A DNA stretch of 64,000 nt from VAYN01 sp963702075 (GTDB lineage: Bacteria; Actinomycetota; Thermoleophilia; Solirubrobacterales; 70-9): contig OY969703.1 in the NCBI GenBank assembly GCA_963702075.1, positions 2,356,001-2,420,000 on the forward strand, given 5' to 3'. Below the pieces are notes generated by a model that made no database searches, was not told the origin of the DNA, and worked only from the letters and a program-made list of their open reading frames with translations. The position numbers were made by a program, and so were the translations under genes. Numbering within the stretch: position 1 is the first letter of the stretch; each line of letters opens with the position of its first letter. This document shows positions 8,138-15,836 of this stretch, piece after piece.

Positions 8138-9290
8138 GGTCGCGACCGCACCGGCCTGGCTCGACGAGAGGCGCCGGCGCGGCGCCTCTCTAGCGCAGGA
8201 GCTGCCCCTGCCCGACCAGAAGGCGAAGGGCTGGGAATTCACCGACCTCTCTGAGCTGGACCTCACCGCTTACGAGGAGGCGAGCGCCGAGCCGGTCGTC
8301 TCCGGCGCCGAGGGCGCGGCCGTCGTCTCGCTGAGCGAGGCGCTGAGCAGCCACGGCGACCTGCTGCACGAGCGGCTGGGGTCGCTGGTGCCGGCGGAGG
8401 ACTTCTTCGTCGCCCGCAACGAGGCGGGCTGGCGCGACGGCGTCCTCGTCCACGTGCCGAAGGGCGTGCGCCTGAGCGAGCCGATCCAGATCGAGGTCCC
8501 GGTCGACGCGAGCGGCGCCGCGGTCAACTGGCGGACGCTGATCGTGCTCGAGGAGGGCGCCGAAGCCGAGGTCTGGGAGCACTGGTCCTCGCCCGGCGAC
8601 GACGTCGACGCGATGCTGAACTCGGTGGTCGAGCTGGCGGTCGGCCAGGCCGCGACCCTGCGCTACGTCAACACCCAGGACATCTCCGAGCAGGCGTGGA
8701 TCTTCGCGACGCAGCGGGCGCAGGTCGAGCGCGACGGCCGGCTCGACTGGGCCGCCCTCGGCTTCGGCTCGGCCCGCGGCAAGGTGCGGATGGAGACCAA
8801 GCTCGCCGGCCCGGGATCGGAGGCGCGGGTGACCGGCGGCTACGCCGGCGGCCCCGGCCAGCACCTCGACTTCGACACCCTGCAGGAGCACGCGGCGCCG
8901 AACACCAACTCCGACCTCGCCTTCCGCGGCGTCCTCGCCGCCGGCGCGACGGCGGTCTGGCGCGGAATGATCAAGGTCGACCCGGGCGCTCAGCAGACCG
9001 ACGCCTTCCAGGAGAGCCGCAACCTCCTGCTCTCCCCCGAGGCCCACGCCGACGCGATCCCGGGCCTGGAGATCCTCGCCGACGACGTCCGCTGCACCCA
9101 CGCCGCCGCGATCGCCCAGGTTGACAAGGAGCAGCTCTTCTACCTCACCTCCCGCGGCCTCAGCGACGAGGACGCCAAGTCCCTGGTGATCGAAGGCTTC
9201 CTCGAGTCCCTGGTCGAACGTCTCGCCGAGGGCCCCGTGCGCGACAGCATCTCCGAGGCGCTCGAGACTCGCCTCGCCGAGATCCTCTAG
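8130..9290 (+). CDS. sufD: Fe-S cluster assembly protein SufD
   Basis: SufD is the SufB paralogue that completes the SufBC2D complex and is needed for iron acquisition. The 386-residue protein has the shared beta-helix and the C-terminal SUF signature (LFYLTSRGLSDEDAKSLVIEGFLE). The N-terminal segment WEFTDLSELDL is typical of SufD. Translation starts at TTG inside the sufB end (8-base overlap) with GGAGGG upstream. The stop codon shares the tetranucleotide CTAG with the small gene on the opposite strand. Confidence 0.95.
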   Translation: MAEVATAPAWLDERRRRGASLAQELPLPDQKAKGWEFTDLSELDLTAYEEASAEPVVSGAEGAAVVSLSEALSSHGDLLHERLGSLVPAEDFFVARNEAGWRDGVLVHVPKGVRLSEPIQIEVPVDASGAAVNWRTLIVLEEGAEAEVWEHWSSPGDDVDAMLNSVVELAVGQAATLRYVNTQDISEQAWIFATQRAQVERDGRLDWAALGFGSARGKVRMETKLAGPGSEARVTGGYAGGPGQHLDFDTLQEHAAPNTNSDLAFRGVLAAGATAVWRGMIKVDPGAQQTDAFQESRNLLLSPEAHADAIPGLEILADDVRCTHAAAIAQVDKEQLFYLTSRGLSDEDAKSLVIEGFLESLVERLAEGPVRDSISEALETRLAEIL

Positions 9291-9409
9291 TCCTCCTCGC
9301 GCTCCCGGTGCTGGGCGCGTGTGCTCTTGACGATCCCGGCGACGACGATCGCCACCGGGATCAGGTAGAGCACCCAGAGGTAGTGGCCGACGTGGGCTAC
9401 CGGGAGCAC
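9287..9409 (-). CDS. Small single-pass membrane protein (40 aa), end of cupredoxin operon
   Basis: A GTG at 9409 opens a 40-residue frame starting LPVAHVGHYLWVLYLIPVAI and ending in a charged tail, KSTRAQHREREED. It has one hydrophobic helix (about 8-26) and a cytoplasmic basic/acidic tail. GAAGGG lies about 6 bases before the start, and the start is 10 bases after the stop of the large membrane protein upstream. Its stop overlaps the sufD stop as CTAG, the same compact convergent arrangement seen at three other gene pairs here, which supports it being real. The function is unknown. It may be a small subunit or cofactor of the upstream membrane protein. Confidence 0.55.
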   Translation of the reverse strand: MLPVAHVGHYLWVLYLIPVAIVVAGIVKSTRAQHREREED

Positions 9410-9419
9410 GTGAGGCCCT

Positions 9420-10814
9420 TCACGCGTTACCCAGGGAGAGCAGATAGAGCCCGAAGCAGGTGAAGGCGACCATCACCGCCAGCATCCAGTACTGGGAGGC
9501 GGTGGCCCTGCGGTAGTCGGGCCAGTAGACGAGGGCGCGGTCGTGGGCGAGCATCAGGCCGATTACGTGGCCGATCACCAGGGCGGCGACCTGGACGTAC
9601 CAGATCATGTTGGCGCTCAGGGCCCGGTAGTCGACGGTGCCGTTGACGGTCCCGAAGAGGTCGGTGTGGCTGGTGCCGAGCGGGTCGGAGAGGATGTAGG
9701 TGAACTGGGCCTGCTCCTGGAAGAAGAAGAGGCTGAAGTAGTGGGCCACCAGGTAGGCCAGCGCGATCGGGATCAGGGTGTGGGCAAAGCCTGTGCGCAG
9801 CTGCTTGAAGCTCGGCGCGCCGGGAACGGTCCGCATCCCTCGCACCCCAAGCTGGTAGATCAGGCCGACGCCCGCGAAGGTGAGCAGCATGAAGATCGTG
9901 TCGGTGAGGCGGAGCGCGCTGGTCAGTTCCATCCCGCGATCGGCGAACCATTCGAAGAGGCTTTCGATGCTGTCTTTGAACGCTCCCTCCTGAGCGCCGT
10001 CGAAGCTGGTGCTGGCGATCGAGGCGATCACCACCGCGGCCGAGCCGGGGATCGACGCCCAGTTGGTGGTTGCCGAGAAAGGGCGGCGGCGGTAGAGGCG
10101 GCCGTCGCGGCTCCCGAAGATGCCGAGGCGGCCGAACATCCCGAAGTAGACGGAGAAGACCTCCCCCCGTTCGCACCACTCTTCGGTCCCGAAGACGGCC
10201 ATCATCGCCAGCGTGTAGACGCTGTAGAGGAGGGCGCCGAGTCCGGCGGCGTGGGGAGAGAGGCCGACGGCGACGCCGCCGCTGGCGCCGTAGACCACCT
10301 CGAGCCAGACGGTCGCCAGCAGGCCGATCGCAGCCGGCCAGCGGCCGAGCCACTCTGGATAGGGCAGGTGGGCCGCCCGCTGCCCGCCAACCGCCTTGAA
10401 GGCGCCGCCCGCCGCTCGACCGATGGCCCGCCACGGGTTGAAGGGCCGGAAGACGTCACCGAGGATCGCCGAGGAGAAGGCGAAGCCGAGCCAGCAGGTG
10501 ACGAAGAGGAAGGTGAGGGCGAAGTTGCGGTCGGGCGCTTCGGTCCCGTGGAGGCCGGCGTAGATCGAGAACCCGAGGAGGAAGACGGCGATCGCCCCGC
10601 AGACGACCTGCACGGGCATGCTGGTCAATGCTGCCGAGAAGCGCTCGCCCAGCGGCCGCCGGCGCTCGTCCTCGAACTGAGGTTTGCGCCAGGCGGCCGA
10701 GAGGGCGAAAAAGGAGGCGATGAGGACGATCGAAGCCGCCCACGCGAACAGCCACGCCGGGATCGGCAGGTCTTTGCGCGAAACGAGCGCGTGCGCGAAC
10801 GGCAGCAAGGTCAC
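9420..10814 (-). CDS. Polytopic membrane protein, 'fenitrothion hydrolase'-like annotation family
   Basis: The 464-residue protein has about ten hydrophobic segments and an N-terminus AHALVSRKDLPIPAWLFAW that I associate with an actinobacterial family often labelled fenitrothion hydrolase on weak grounds. No hydrolase motif is visible. It looks like a transporter or channel: conserved GDVFRPFNPWRAIGR loop, FGTEEWCERGEVFSVYFGMFGR loop, and several histidines in membrane segments (AHTLIPIALAYLVAHYFS, VIGHVIGLMLAHDRA). It overlaps the cupredoxin-like gene upstream by four bases. An export or metal-handling role together with the cupredoxin protein is an inference from context. Confidence 0.8.
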   Translation of the reverse strand: MTLLPFAHALVSRKDLPIPAWLFAWAASIVLIASFFALSAAWRKPQFEDERRRPLGERFSAALTSMPVQVVCGAIAVFLLGFSIYAGLHGTEAPDRNFALTFLFVTCWLGFAFSSAILGDVFRPFNPWRAIGRAAGGAFKAVGGQRAAHLPYPEWLGRWPAAIGLLATVWLEVVYGASGGVAVGLSPHAAGLGALLYSVYTLAMMAVFGTEEWCERGEVFSVYFGMFGRLGIFGSRDGRLYRRRPFSATTNWASIPGSAAVVIASIASTSFDGAQEGAFKDSIESLFEWFADRGMELTSALRLTDTIFMLLTFAGVGLIYQLGVRGMRTVPGAPSFKQLRTGFAHTLIPIALAYLVAHYFSLFFFQEQAQFTYILSDPLGTSHTDLFGTVNGTVDYRALSANMIWYVQVAALVIGHVIGLMLAHDRALVYWPDYRRATASQYWMLAVMVAFTCFGLYLLSLGNA

Positions 10815-11188
10815 GGTTCGACCTTCATGTCGATGATCTGTTCTTTGCGACCCTCGAGCTCGGCCTCGAACTCGCCTTCGATTTCGGCGGGCAGGTTGTA
10901 GGTGACGGTGCCGCCGCCCTTCGGGACCTCCTTGGCGACGTCGTACCCGTGGAGGTGGACCTCTTCTTCGAACGGGACCTTGACCTTGAAGTGGATCTGG
11001 TCGCCCTTGTGGTAGACGAGTTCCTGGATCCCGCCGACGGGTTTTCCTTCTTTGTCGACGACGATCGTCGGCACTTTGCCGGCGTCGGTGGTGCTGTTGG
11101 AATCGCTGCCGCCACTACTGAGGACGATCAGCAGGACTACGGCAACCACCACCAAGGCAGCGCCGATAAGCGCGGTTCTCGTGTTCAT
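10811..11188 (-). CDS. Membrane-anchored cupredoxin-like protein
   Basis: A signal-anchor (residues 6-25) is followed by a polar linker and a roughly 90-residue beta-sandwich domain with HFKVKVPFEEEVHLHGYDVAK, the pattern of small cupredoxin-like domains. HLHGYD may supply copper ligands, but the canonical Cys and Met ligands are absent, so metal binding is doubtful. AAGGAG precedes the ATG. The stop overlaps the membrane-protein start (ATGA), so both are made together and probably act at the same outer face of the membrane. Confidence 0.75.
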   Translation of the reverse strand: MNTRTALIGAALVVVAVVLLIVLSSGGSDSNSTTDAGKVPTIVVDKEGKPVGGIQELVYHKGDQIHFKVKVPFEEEVHLHGYDVAKEVPKGGGTVTYNLPAEIEGEFEAELEGRKEQIIDMKVEP

Positions 11189-11223
11189 CTTTCGCTCCTT
11201 TGTCTTCGGAATTGCTGCGGGAA

Positions 11224-11475
11224 CTACGCAGCAACCGGAGGCGGGCGCTGAGCGAGCCCGAGGGCGATCAGGAGACCGCCGGAAGGAGCGAAGGAACGGG
11301 GAGGCTTGGGAAGCGCCGGCGGCGTGGTCCCGCCGTATCTAGACTCGCCGCGCCCTGCCAGCCGCTCGGAGAGACGGACGACCGCCTCGCAGCCTGGATA
11401 GTGACCGAAAAGCAGGGTCAGCAGCAGCGCCAGCAACGGCAGCGCCGGCAGCAGGAATGTGACGAGCTGAGCCAC
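11224..11475 (-). CDS. Small membrane protein, first gene of the cupredoxin operon
   Basis: A frame of about 83 residues starts at GTG (11475), with one long hydrophobic helix (LVTFLLPALPLLALLLTLLF) then GHYPGCEAVVRLSERL and a Pro/Arg-rich tail. The GHYPG-E-x-x-x-R-L pattern is one I have seen in actinobacterial small proteins near copper-related genes; that recollection is not a match I can verify here. The frame could open further upstream, but those codons overlap the divergent gene at 11502. It is 35 bases before the cupredoxin-like gene. Confidence 0.6.
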   Translation of the reverse strand: MAQLVTFLLPALPLLALLLTLLFGHYPGCEAVVRLSERLAGRGESRYGGTTPPALPKPPRSFAPSGGLLIALGLAQRPPPVAA

Positions 11476-11501
11476 GCCGGCCAGGATAACGTCCAGCCTA
11501 A

Positions 11502-12323
11502 ATGCGCCCTGAACGCAACAACATCGCCGCCCCCGACCTGCCTGACAGCCTCGCCTGGGTCGGGACGGAACCGGAGTCGATGCCGGCACTGACCGCCGGC
11601 GGGCCGGCGCTCGTCCACTTCGTCGAATACGCGCAGCTGAACAGCGTCCGCACCCTCCCCTACCTGGTCGAGTGGCAGCAGCGCTACCGCGAGGCGGGCC
11701 TCAGCGTGTTCGCCGTGCAGGCGCCGCGCTTTCCTTTCGCAGCCGAGCCCGAGAACGTCAAGGCCGGCCTGGCCGAGCTCGGGGTCGAGTTTCCGGTCGC
11801 GATCGACGCCGAGCACGATCTCTGGGCCGCCTACGGGTGCAAAGGCTGGCCGAGCCTCTTCCTCTGGAGCCTTGGCGGCGCACTCGCCTGGGCCCACTTC
11901 GGCGAGGGCGAATACCTGGCGACCGAGGAGGCGATCCAGGCCGAGCTGCGGGAGATGGACGCGCTGCAGGAGCTGCCCGAGCCGCTGGCGCCGCTGCGGG
12001 CGACCGACGCGCCGGGCGTCCACGTCATCCCCCCCACCCCCGAGGTCTTCCCCGGCGGCTCCTACGAGCGCCCCTGGATCGCCGGCGAAGACGGCGAGGA
12101 CCTGGCGCTCGACTACCAGGCCGGCGGCGCCTATGCGACGGTCGAGGGCGACGGCGAGCTGCAGGTGGATATCGACGGCGAGTGGCGGACGCTCCCGGCC
12201 AGCCCCACCCCCGGCCTGCGCCCCCTCGCCGAGCATCCCAGCCACGAGGCCCACAGCCTCGTCCTGCGCCCCGCCCCAGGCGTCAAGATCTGGTCACTCA
12301 GCTTCGCCGCCGGCATCCCGTAA
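11502..12323 (+). CDS. Thioredoxin-fold protein lacking the CxxC motif
   Basis: The 273-residue cytoplasmic protein has an N-terminal thioredoxin-like domain (about 30-150), recognisable from LVHFVEYAQLNSVRTLPYL, FPVAIDAEHDLWAAYGCKGWPSLFLW and the C-terminal beta domain DLALDYQAGGAYATVEGDG. Both features match the soluble domain of DipZ-type proteins. Where DipZ proteins have a YTCINCLR active site, this one has YAQLNSVR, so both redox cysteines are missing. It is therefore not a standard disulfide reductase. Only 26 bases separate it from the divergent gene at 11475. A VOC gene follows 14 bases downstream. Confidence 0.75.
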   Translation: MRPERNNIAAPDLPDSLAWVGTEPESMPALTAGGPALVHFVEYAQLNSVRTLPYLVEWQQRYREAGLSVFAVQAPRFPFAAEPENVKAGLAELGVEFPVAIDAEHDLWAAYGCKGWPSLFLWSLGGALAWAHFGEGEYLATEEAIQAELREMDALQELPEPLAPLRATDAPGVHVIPPTPEVFPGGSYERPWIAGEDGEDLALDYQAGGAYATVEGDGELQVDIDGEWRTLPASPTPGLRPLAEHPSHEAHSLVLRPAPGVKIWSLSFAAGIP

Positions 12324-12337
12324 ACCGAGGAGGAAAC

Positions 12338-12697
12338 ATGATCACCAAGCTCGACTTCATCGGCATCCCGTCCACCGACGCCGACCGCTCGCGCGCCTTC
12401 TACGTCGAGACCCTGGGCCTGCGGCCCGACGAGCACGGCCAGTACGAGTTCTGGGTCGGCGAGACCTGCTTCGGCATCTGGGAGCCGGGGAAAATGGGAA
12501 TGGACTTCGCGCCGCAAAAGAACGCTCACCCGGCCCTCCACGTCGACGACGTCAAGGCCGCCCGCGAAGAGCTGGAAGCCAAAGGTGTCGAGTTCGCCGG
12601 CGACACCTTCGACACCGGCGTCTGCCACATGGCCTTCTTCACCGACCCGGACGGCAACGACCTAATGCTGCACCACCGCTACGCGCCGATCGAGTGA
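12338..12697 (+). CDS. VOC family protein (glyoxalase/bleomycin-resistance fold)
   Basis: The 119-residue single VOC unit starts ITKLDFIGIPSTDADRSRAF and ends FFTDPDGNDLMLHHRYAP, typical of metal-dependent VOC enzymes. His/Glu ligands are plausible in ALHVDDV and LMLHH. GAGGAGG before the ATG gives a strong start. It is the second gene after the thioredoxin-fold protein and probably co-transcribed. The substrate is unknown. Confidence 0.87.
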   Translation: MITKLDFIGIPSTDADRSRAFYVETLGLRPDEHGQYEFWVGETCFGIWEPGKMGMDFAPQKNAHPALHVDDVKAAREELEAKGVEFAGDTFDTGVCHMAFFTDPDGNDLMLHHRYAPIE

Positions 12698-12701
12698 GCG
12701 A

Positions 12702-12741
12702 TTGCTGAGTTGGACCGGCTATGGGCGGGTTAACTCAGCAA
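12702..12741. repeat. Intergenic inverted repeat, family A divergent copy
   Basis: Perfect 10-base arms (TTGCTGAGTT and complement) flank a 20-base loop. It resembles the copies at 6223 and 13731: CTGAGTT-x-GACC on the left and ATG-x-x-CGGG then AACTCAG on the right. It lies between the convergent VOC and ispH genes, 4 bases from the VOC stop. It could act as a bidirectional terminator. Confidence 0.75.
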
Positions 12742-12744
12742 ACG

Positions 12745-13710
12745 TCAGGTCCGCGCCGCGAGCTCCTCGCGGATCTCCTTGGGGAGCATGAAGCGGACGT
12801 CCTCGTGAACGGTGCGGAGCTCGGAGACGTCCTCGGCGCCGCGGTCGCGGAAGAAGGAGACGAGGCTCTCGACCAGCTCCTCGGGGGCTGAGGCGCCGGA
12901 GGTGATGCCGACGGTCTCGACGCCCTCCAGCCACTCCTCCTGCACCTGGGAGTGGTTGTCGATCAGGTGCGAGGCGGCGCCGTGTTCGCGCGCCACCTCG
13001 ACCAGGCGGTTGGAGTTGGAGGAGTTGGTCGAGCCGATCACGAGGACGAGGTCGCACTCGCGAGCCAGCTGCTTGACGGCGATCTGGCGGTTGGTGGTCG
13101 CGTAACAGATGTCGTCTGACTTGCTGGCGACGATGCCGGGGAACTTGGCCCGCAGGGCGGCGATCACCTCGGCGGTCTCGTCGACCGAGAGCGTCGTCTG
13201 GGTGATGAAGGCGACTTTGGTCGGGTCCGGGACCTCGAGGCTCTCGACTTCGTCGGCGGTTTCGATCAGGACGATGCTCTCGGGGGCCTCGCCGGTCGTC
13301 CCTTCGACCTCCTCGTGGCCCTCGTGGCCGATCATGATGATCGTGTAGCCCTGGGCGGCGAAACGGCGGGCGGATACGTGGACCTTGGTCACCAGCGGGC
13401 AGGTCGCGTCGATCGTCTGCAGGTTGCGGGCGGCGGCGTTCTCGTGCACGCTCGGCGCCACCCCGTGGGCGGAGAAGACGACGATCGCGCCCTCCGGCAC
13501 CTCGGTCTCCTCCTCGACGAAGATCGCGCCGCGCTCGGCCAGCTCCTCGACCACGTGCTTGTTGTGGACGATCTCCTTGCGCACGTAGACGGGGGCGCCG
13601 TGGAGCTCGAGCGCGCGCTCGACCGTCTGCACGGCGCGGTCGACGCCGGCGCAGTAGCCGCGCGGCGCGGCGAGCAGCACCCGCTTCGGGGCGGTGACGG
13701 TGGCAGGCAT
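12745..13710 (-). CDS. ispH: 4-hydroxy-3-methylbut-2-enyl diphosphate reductase IspH
   Basis: This is the last enzyme of the MEP isoprenoid pathway, reducing HMBPP to IPP and DMAPP with a 4Fe-4S cluster. The 321-residue protein has the three cluster cysteines in APRGYCAGVDRAV (Cys20), DATCPLVTKVH and DDICYATTNRQ, and the substrate-binding TNSSNSNRL and SGASAPEEL motifs. The ATG at 13710 is taken because TACCCT ends 6 bases before it (leaderless pattern). The upstream open frame crosses the hairpin repeat at 13731. It needs the Fe-S machinery encoded nearby. Family A repeats flank it on both sides. Confidence 0.96.
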   Translation of the reverse strand: MPATVTAPKRVLLAAPRGYCAGVDRAVQTVERALELHGAPVYVRKEIVHNKHVVEELAERGAIFVEEETEVPEGAIVVFSAHGVAPSVHENAAARNLQTIDATCPLVTKVHVSARRFAAQGYTIIMIGHEGHEEVEGTTGEAPESIVLIETADEVESLEVPDPTKVAFITQTTLSVDETAEVIAALRAKFPGIVASKSDDICYATTNRQIAVKQLARECDLVLVIGSTNSSNSNRLVEVAREHGAASHLIDNHSQVQEEWLEGVETVGITSGASAPEELVESLVSFFRDRGAEDVSELRTVHEDVRFMLPKEIREELAART

Positions 13711-13730
13711 GTATCCAGGGTACCGAGGGG

Positions 13731-13776
13731 CGTGTCTGAGTTTGACCCCCACAGATGACGGGGAAACTCAGACACG
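13731..13776. repeat. Intergenic inverted repeat, family A copy 2
   Basis: Perfect 13-base arms (CGTGTCTGAGTTT and complement) flank a 20-base loop (gacccccacagatgacgggg). Compared with the copy at 6223, the arm differs by one base that is compensated on the other side, and 17 of 20 loop bases are identical. It lies between the divergent ispH and acyltransferase starts and begins 8 bases upstream of the ispH -10 box. Confidence 0.9.
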
Positions 13777-13828
13777 GTGGACGGATTGCGGAAAATCAGC
13801 CGGGGCTGCCCCGAAAATGCGGCATAAG

Positions 13829-13834
13829 TAGCCT
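13829..13834 (+). promoter_or_regulatory. -10 box TAGCCT, leaderless type
   Basis: TAGCCT ends 6 bases before the ATG at 13841. The intervening bases lack a clear Shine-Dalgarno sequence. Confidence 0.5.
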
Positions 13835-13840
13835 TGCTGG

Positions 13841-15256
13841 ATGGCAACTTCCGGACGCCACTTGGACCGCCTCACCGCCGTCGATGCCTCGTTCCTGACG
13901 AACGAGCACTCGAACAGCCACATGCACGTGGGCGCGATCCTGATCTTCGAGGGCCCGCCGCCGCGCTACGTCGACCTGGTCGAGCACGTGCGCAGCCGCC
14001 TGCCGCTGGTGCCGCGCTTCCGCCAGAAGCTGGTGGTGCCGCCGCTGGAGGCCGGGCGCCCGCTCTGGGCCGACGACGTCAACTTCAACCTCACCTACCA
14101 CATCCGCCACAGCGCGCTGCCCGATCCGGGCGGCGAGGAGGAGCTGAAGAAACTCGCCGGGCGCGTCTTCTCCCAGCAGCTCGATCGCCTGAAGCCGCTC
14201 TGGGAGCTGTGGCTGGTGCAGAACCTCGAACGCGACCGCTTCGCGATCCTCACCAAGACCCACCACGCGATGGTCGACGGCGTCTCCGGCGTCGACATCG
14301 GCACCGTCCTCTTCGACGTCGAGCGCGAGGCCGAGCCGCTTCACCTCGAGGACGATTGGGTGCCGCAGCCCGAGCCGGGGACGACCGAGCTGGTCGCGCG
14401 CGGGGTCGCCGACGCCGTCGCCGCGCCGGTGAAGCTGGCCGAGCGGGCGATCGAGGTGGTCAAGAACCCGGAGACGACCGCGCGCAGGGCGGTCGAGGCG
14501 CTGGAGGGCGTCGGCGAGATCGTCAGCGCCTTCGCCGACCCGGCGCCGGACGTGCCGCTGAACGAAGAGATCGGCCCCCACCGCCGTTACGTCTGGGCGC
14601 GCTCGGAGCTGGCCACCTTCAAACGGATCAAAGACGCGCTCGGCGGCACCGTCAACGACGTCGTCCTCGCCGTCGTCACCGGCGCCCTGCGGGAGTGGCT
14701 GTACGGGCGCGGGGTCCGCAGCGAGGGGCTGGAGCTGCGGGCGCTGGTCCCGGTCTCGATTCGAACCGCGGACGAGCGCGGCGACCTCGGCAATCGGATC
14801 GCGCTGATGCGCGGGCCGCTGCCGGTCTACATCGAGGACCCGGTACGGCGACTGCGCACGATCAGCGACGCGATGGCGGGGCTGAAGCGCTCGAAACAGG
14901 CGCTGGGGGCGGAAGTGATCTCCCGCTTCAACGACTTCGCGCCGCCGACGCTGCTGGCGCAGGCCTCGCGGATCAACTTCTCGACCCGCCTCTTCAACCT
15001 CATCGTCACCAACGTGCCGGGCCCGCAGATGCCGCTCTACGTCCTCGGCAAGGGACTCGAGGACGTCTTCCCGGTCGCCTTCCTGCCGCAGAACCACTGC
15101 CTGGCGGTGGCGATCATGAGCTACAACGGCAAGGTCGGCTTCGGCCTGCTGGCCGACTACGACTGCATGACCGACGTCGAGGTCGTCAGCAACGGGCTGA
15201 ACGAATCCCTGGCCGAGCTCGAGGCGGCGGCGGGCAAGGCCGCCAAAGCGGCATAG
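13841..15256 (+). CDS. Wax ester synthase/diacylglycerol acyltransferase (WS/DGAT)
   Basis: This bifunctional acyltransferase makes triacylglycerol or wax esters from acyl-CoA for storage lipid. The 471-residue protein carries the catalytic HHAMVDG motif (about residue 145) in the N-terminal acyltransferase half. The C-terminal WS/DGAT domain has LNEEIGPHRRY, GTVNDVVLAVVTGALR and NVPGPQMPLYV. The N-terminal LDRLTAVDASFL is typical. It is monocistronic, with a hairpin directly after the stop. Lipid storage fits the beta-oxidation genes at the right end of the window. Confidence 0.95.
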   Translation: MATSGRHLDRLTAVDASFLTNEHSNSHMHVGAILIFEGPPPRYVDLVEHVRSRLPLVPRFRQKLVVPPLEAGRPLWADDVNFNLTYHIRHSALPDPGGEEELKKLAGRVFSQQLDRLKPLWELWLVQNLERDRFAILTKTHHAMVDGVSGVDIGTVLFDVEREAEPLHLEDDWVPQPEPGTTELVARGVADAVAAPVKLAERAIEVVKNPETTARRAVEALEGVGEIVSAFADPAPDVPLNEEIGPHRRYVWARSELATFKRIKDALGGTVNDVVLAVVTGALREWLYGRGVRSEGLELRALVPVSIRTADERGDLGNRIALMRGPLPVYIEDPVRRLRTISDAMAGLKRSKQALGAEVISRFNDFAPPTLLAQASRINFSTRLFNLIVTNVPGPQMPLYVLGKGLEDVFPVAFLPQNHCLAVAIMSYNGKVGFGLLADYDCMTDVEVVSNGLNESLAELEAAAGKAAKAA

Positions 15257-15259
15257 GCG

Positions 15260-15284
15260 CTCTTCCGCGCGGGTAGCGGAAGAG
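15260..15284 (+). terminator. Hairpin after the WS/DGAT gene
   Basis: Nine-base perfect arms (CTCTTCCGC/GCGGAAGAG) with a 7-base loop lie 4 bases after the stop. There is no T tail, as is usual in high-GC actinobacteria. Confidence 0.6.
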
Positions 15285-15302
15285 GCGACGCTCGTCCCTC
15301 CC

Positions 15303-15308
15303 TAGGCT
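15303..15308 (+). promoter_or_regulatory. -10 box TAGGCT, leaderless type
   Basis: TAGGCT ends 6 bases before the ATG at 15315 and no Shine-Dalgarno sequence is present. Confidence 0.55.
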
Positions 15309-15314
15309 TTCCCC

Positions 15315-15836
15315 ATGCCCCTGCTGCTGATCCTTCTCTTCATCGTCGTCCCGGTCGCGGAGCTCTACGTGATCATCAAGGTCGGCGAGCTGATCGGCGT
15401 CTGGCCGACCCTGTTCCTGCTGCTGGCCGACGCGCTGCTGGGTTCGTGGCTGCTGAAACACCAGGGGCGCAACGCCTGGCGGCGGTTCAACGAAGCGCTG
15501 GCGGCCCGGCGGTTCCCCGGGCGCGAGGTGGTCGACGGGGCGCTGATCATCGTCGGCGGCACGCTGCTGCTGACGCCGGGATTCCTCACCGACATCGTCG
15601 GGGTCTTCTTCCTGCTGCCGCCGACCCGGGCGATCGCGCGACGGGTGCTGAAACGCTTCACGATCGGGCGCTTCGCGGTGGTGGCGATGCCAGGCGGCGG
15701 CCAGGGGCCGTTCGGGCCGCCGCCGACCGACGGCGGCCAGCGCCCCTCCCGCGACTACGACTTCGACGCGACCGCGGAAGAGGTCCCGGGAGAAGGCGAC
15801 CCCGAGCGGCAGCTGCCGCGGACCGACCGACATTGA
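15315..15836 (+). CDS. fxsA: FxsA family membrane protein
   Basis: The 173-residue membrane protein has three to four helices and the FxsA signature: LFIVVPVAELYVIIKVGELIG, ALLGSWLLKHQGRNAWRRF and GGTLLLTPGFLTDIVGVFFLLPPTR. In E. coli FxsA protects cells against phage T7 exclusion by F plasmid; its normal job is not established. The C-terminal 50 residues are cytoplasmic, Gly/Pro-rich and acidic. The stop overlaps the next start (TGATG). Confidence 0.9.
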   Translation: MPLLLILLFIVVPVAELYVIIKVGELIGVWPTLFLLLADALLGSWLLKHQGRNAWRRFNEALAARRFPGREVVDGALIIVGGTLLLTPGFLTDIVGVFFLLPPTRAIARRVLKRFTIGRFAVVAMPGGGQGPFGPPPTDGGQRPSRDYDFDATAEEVPGEGDPERQLPRTDRH

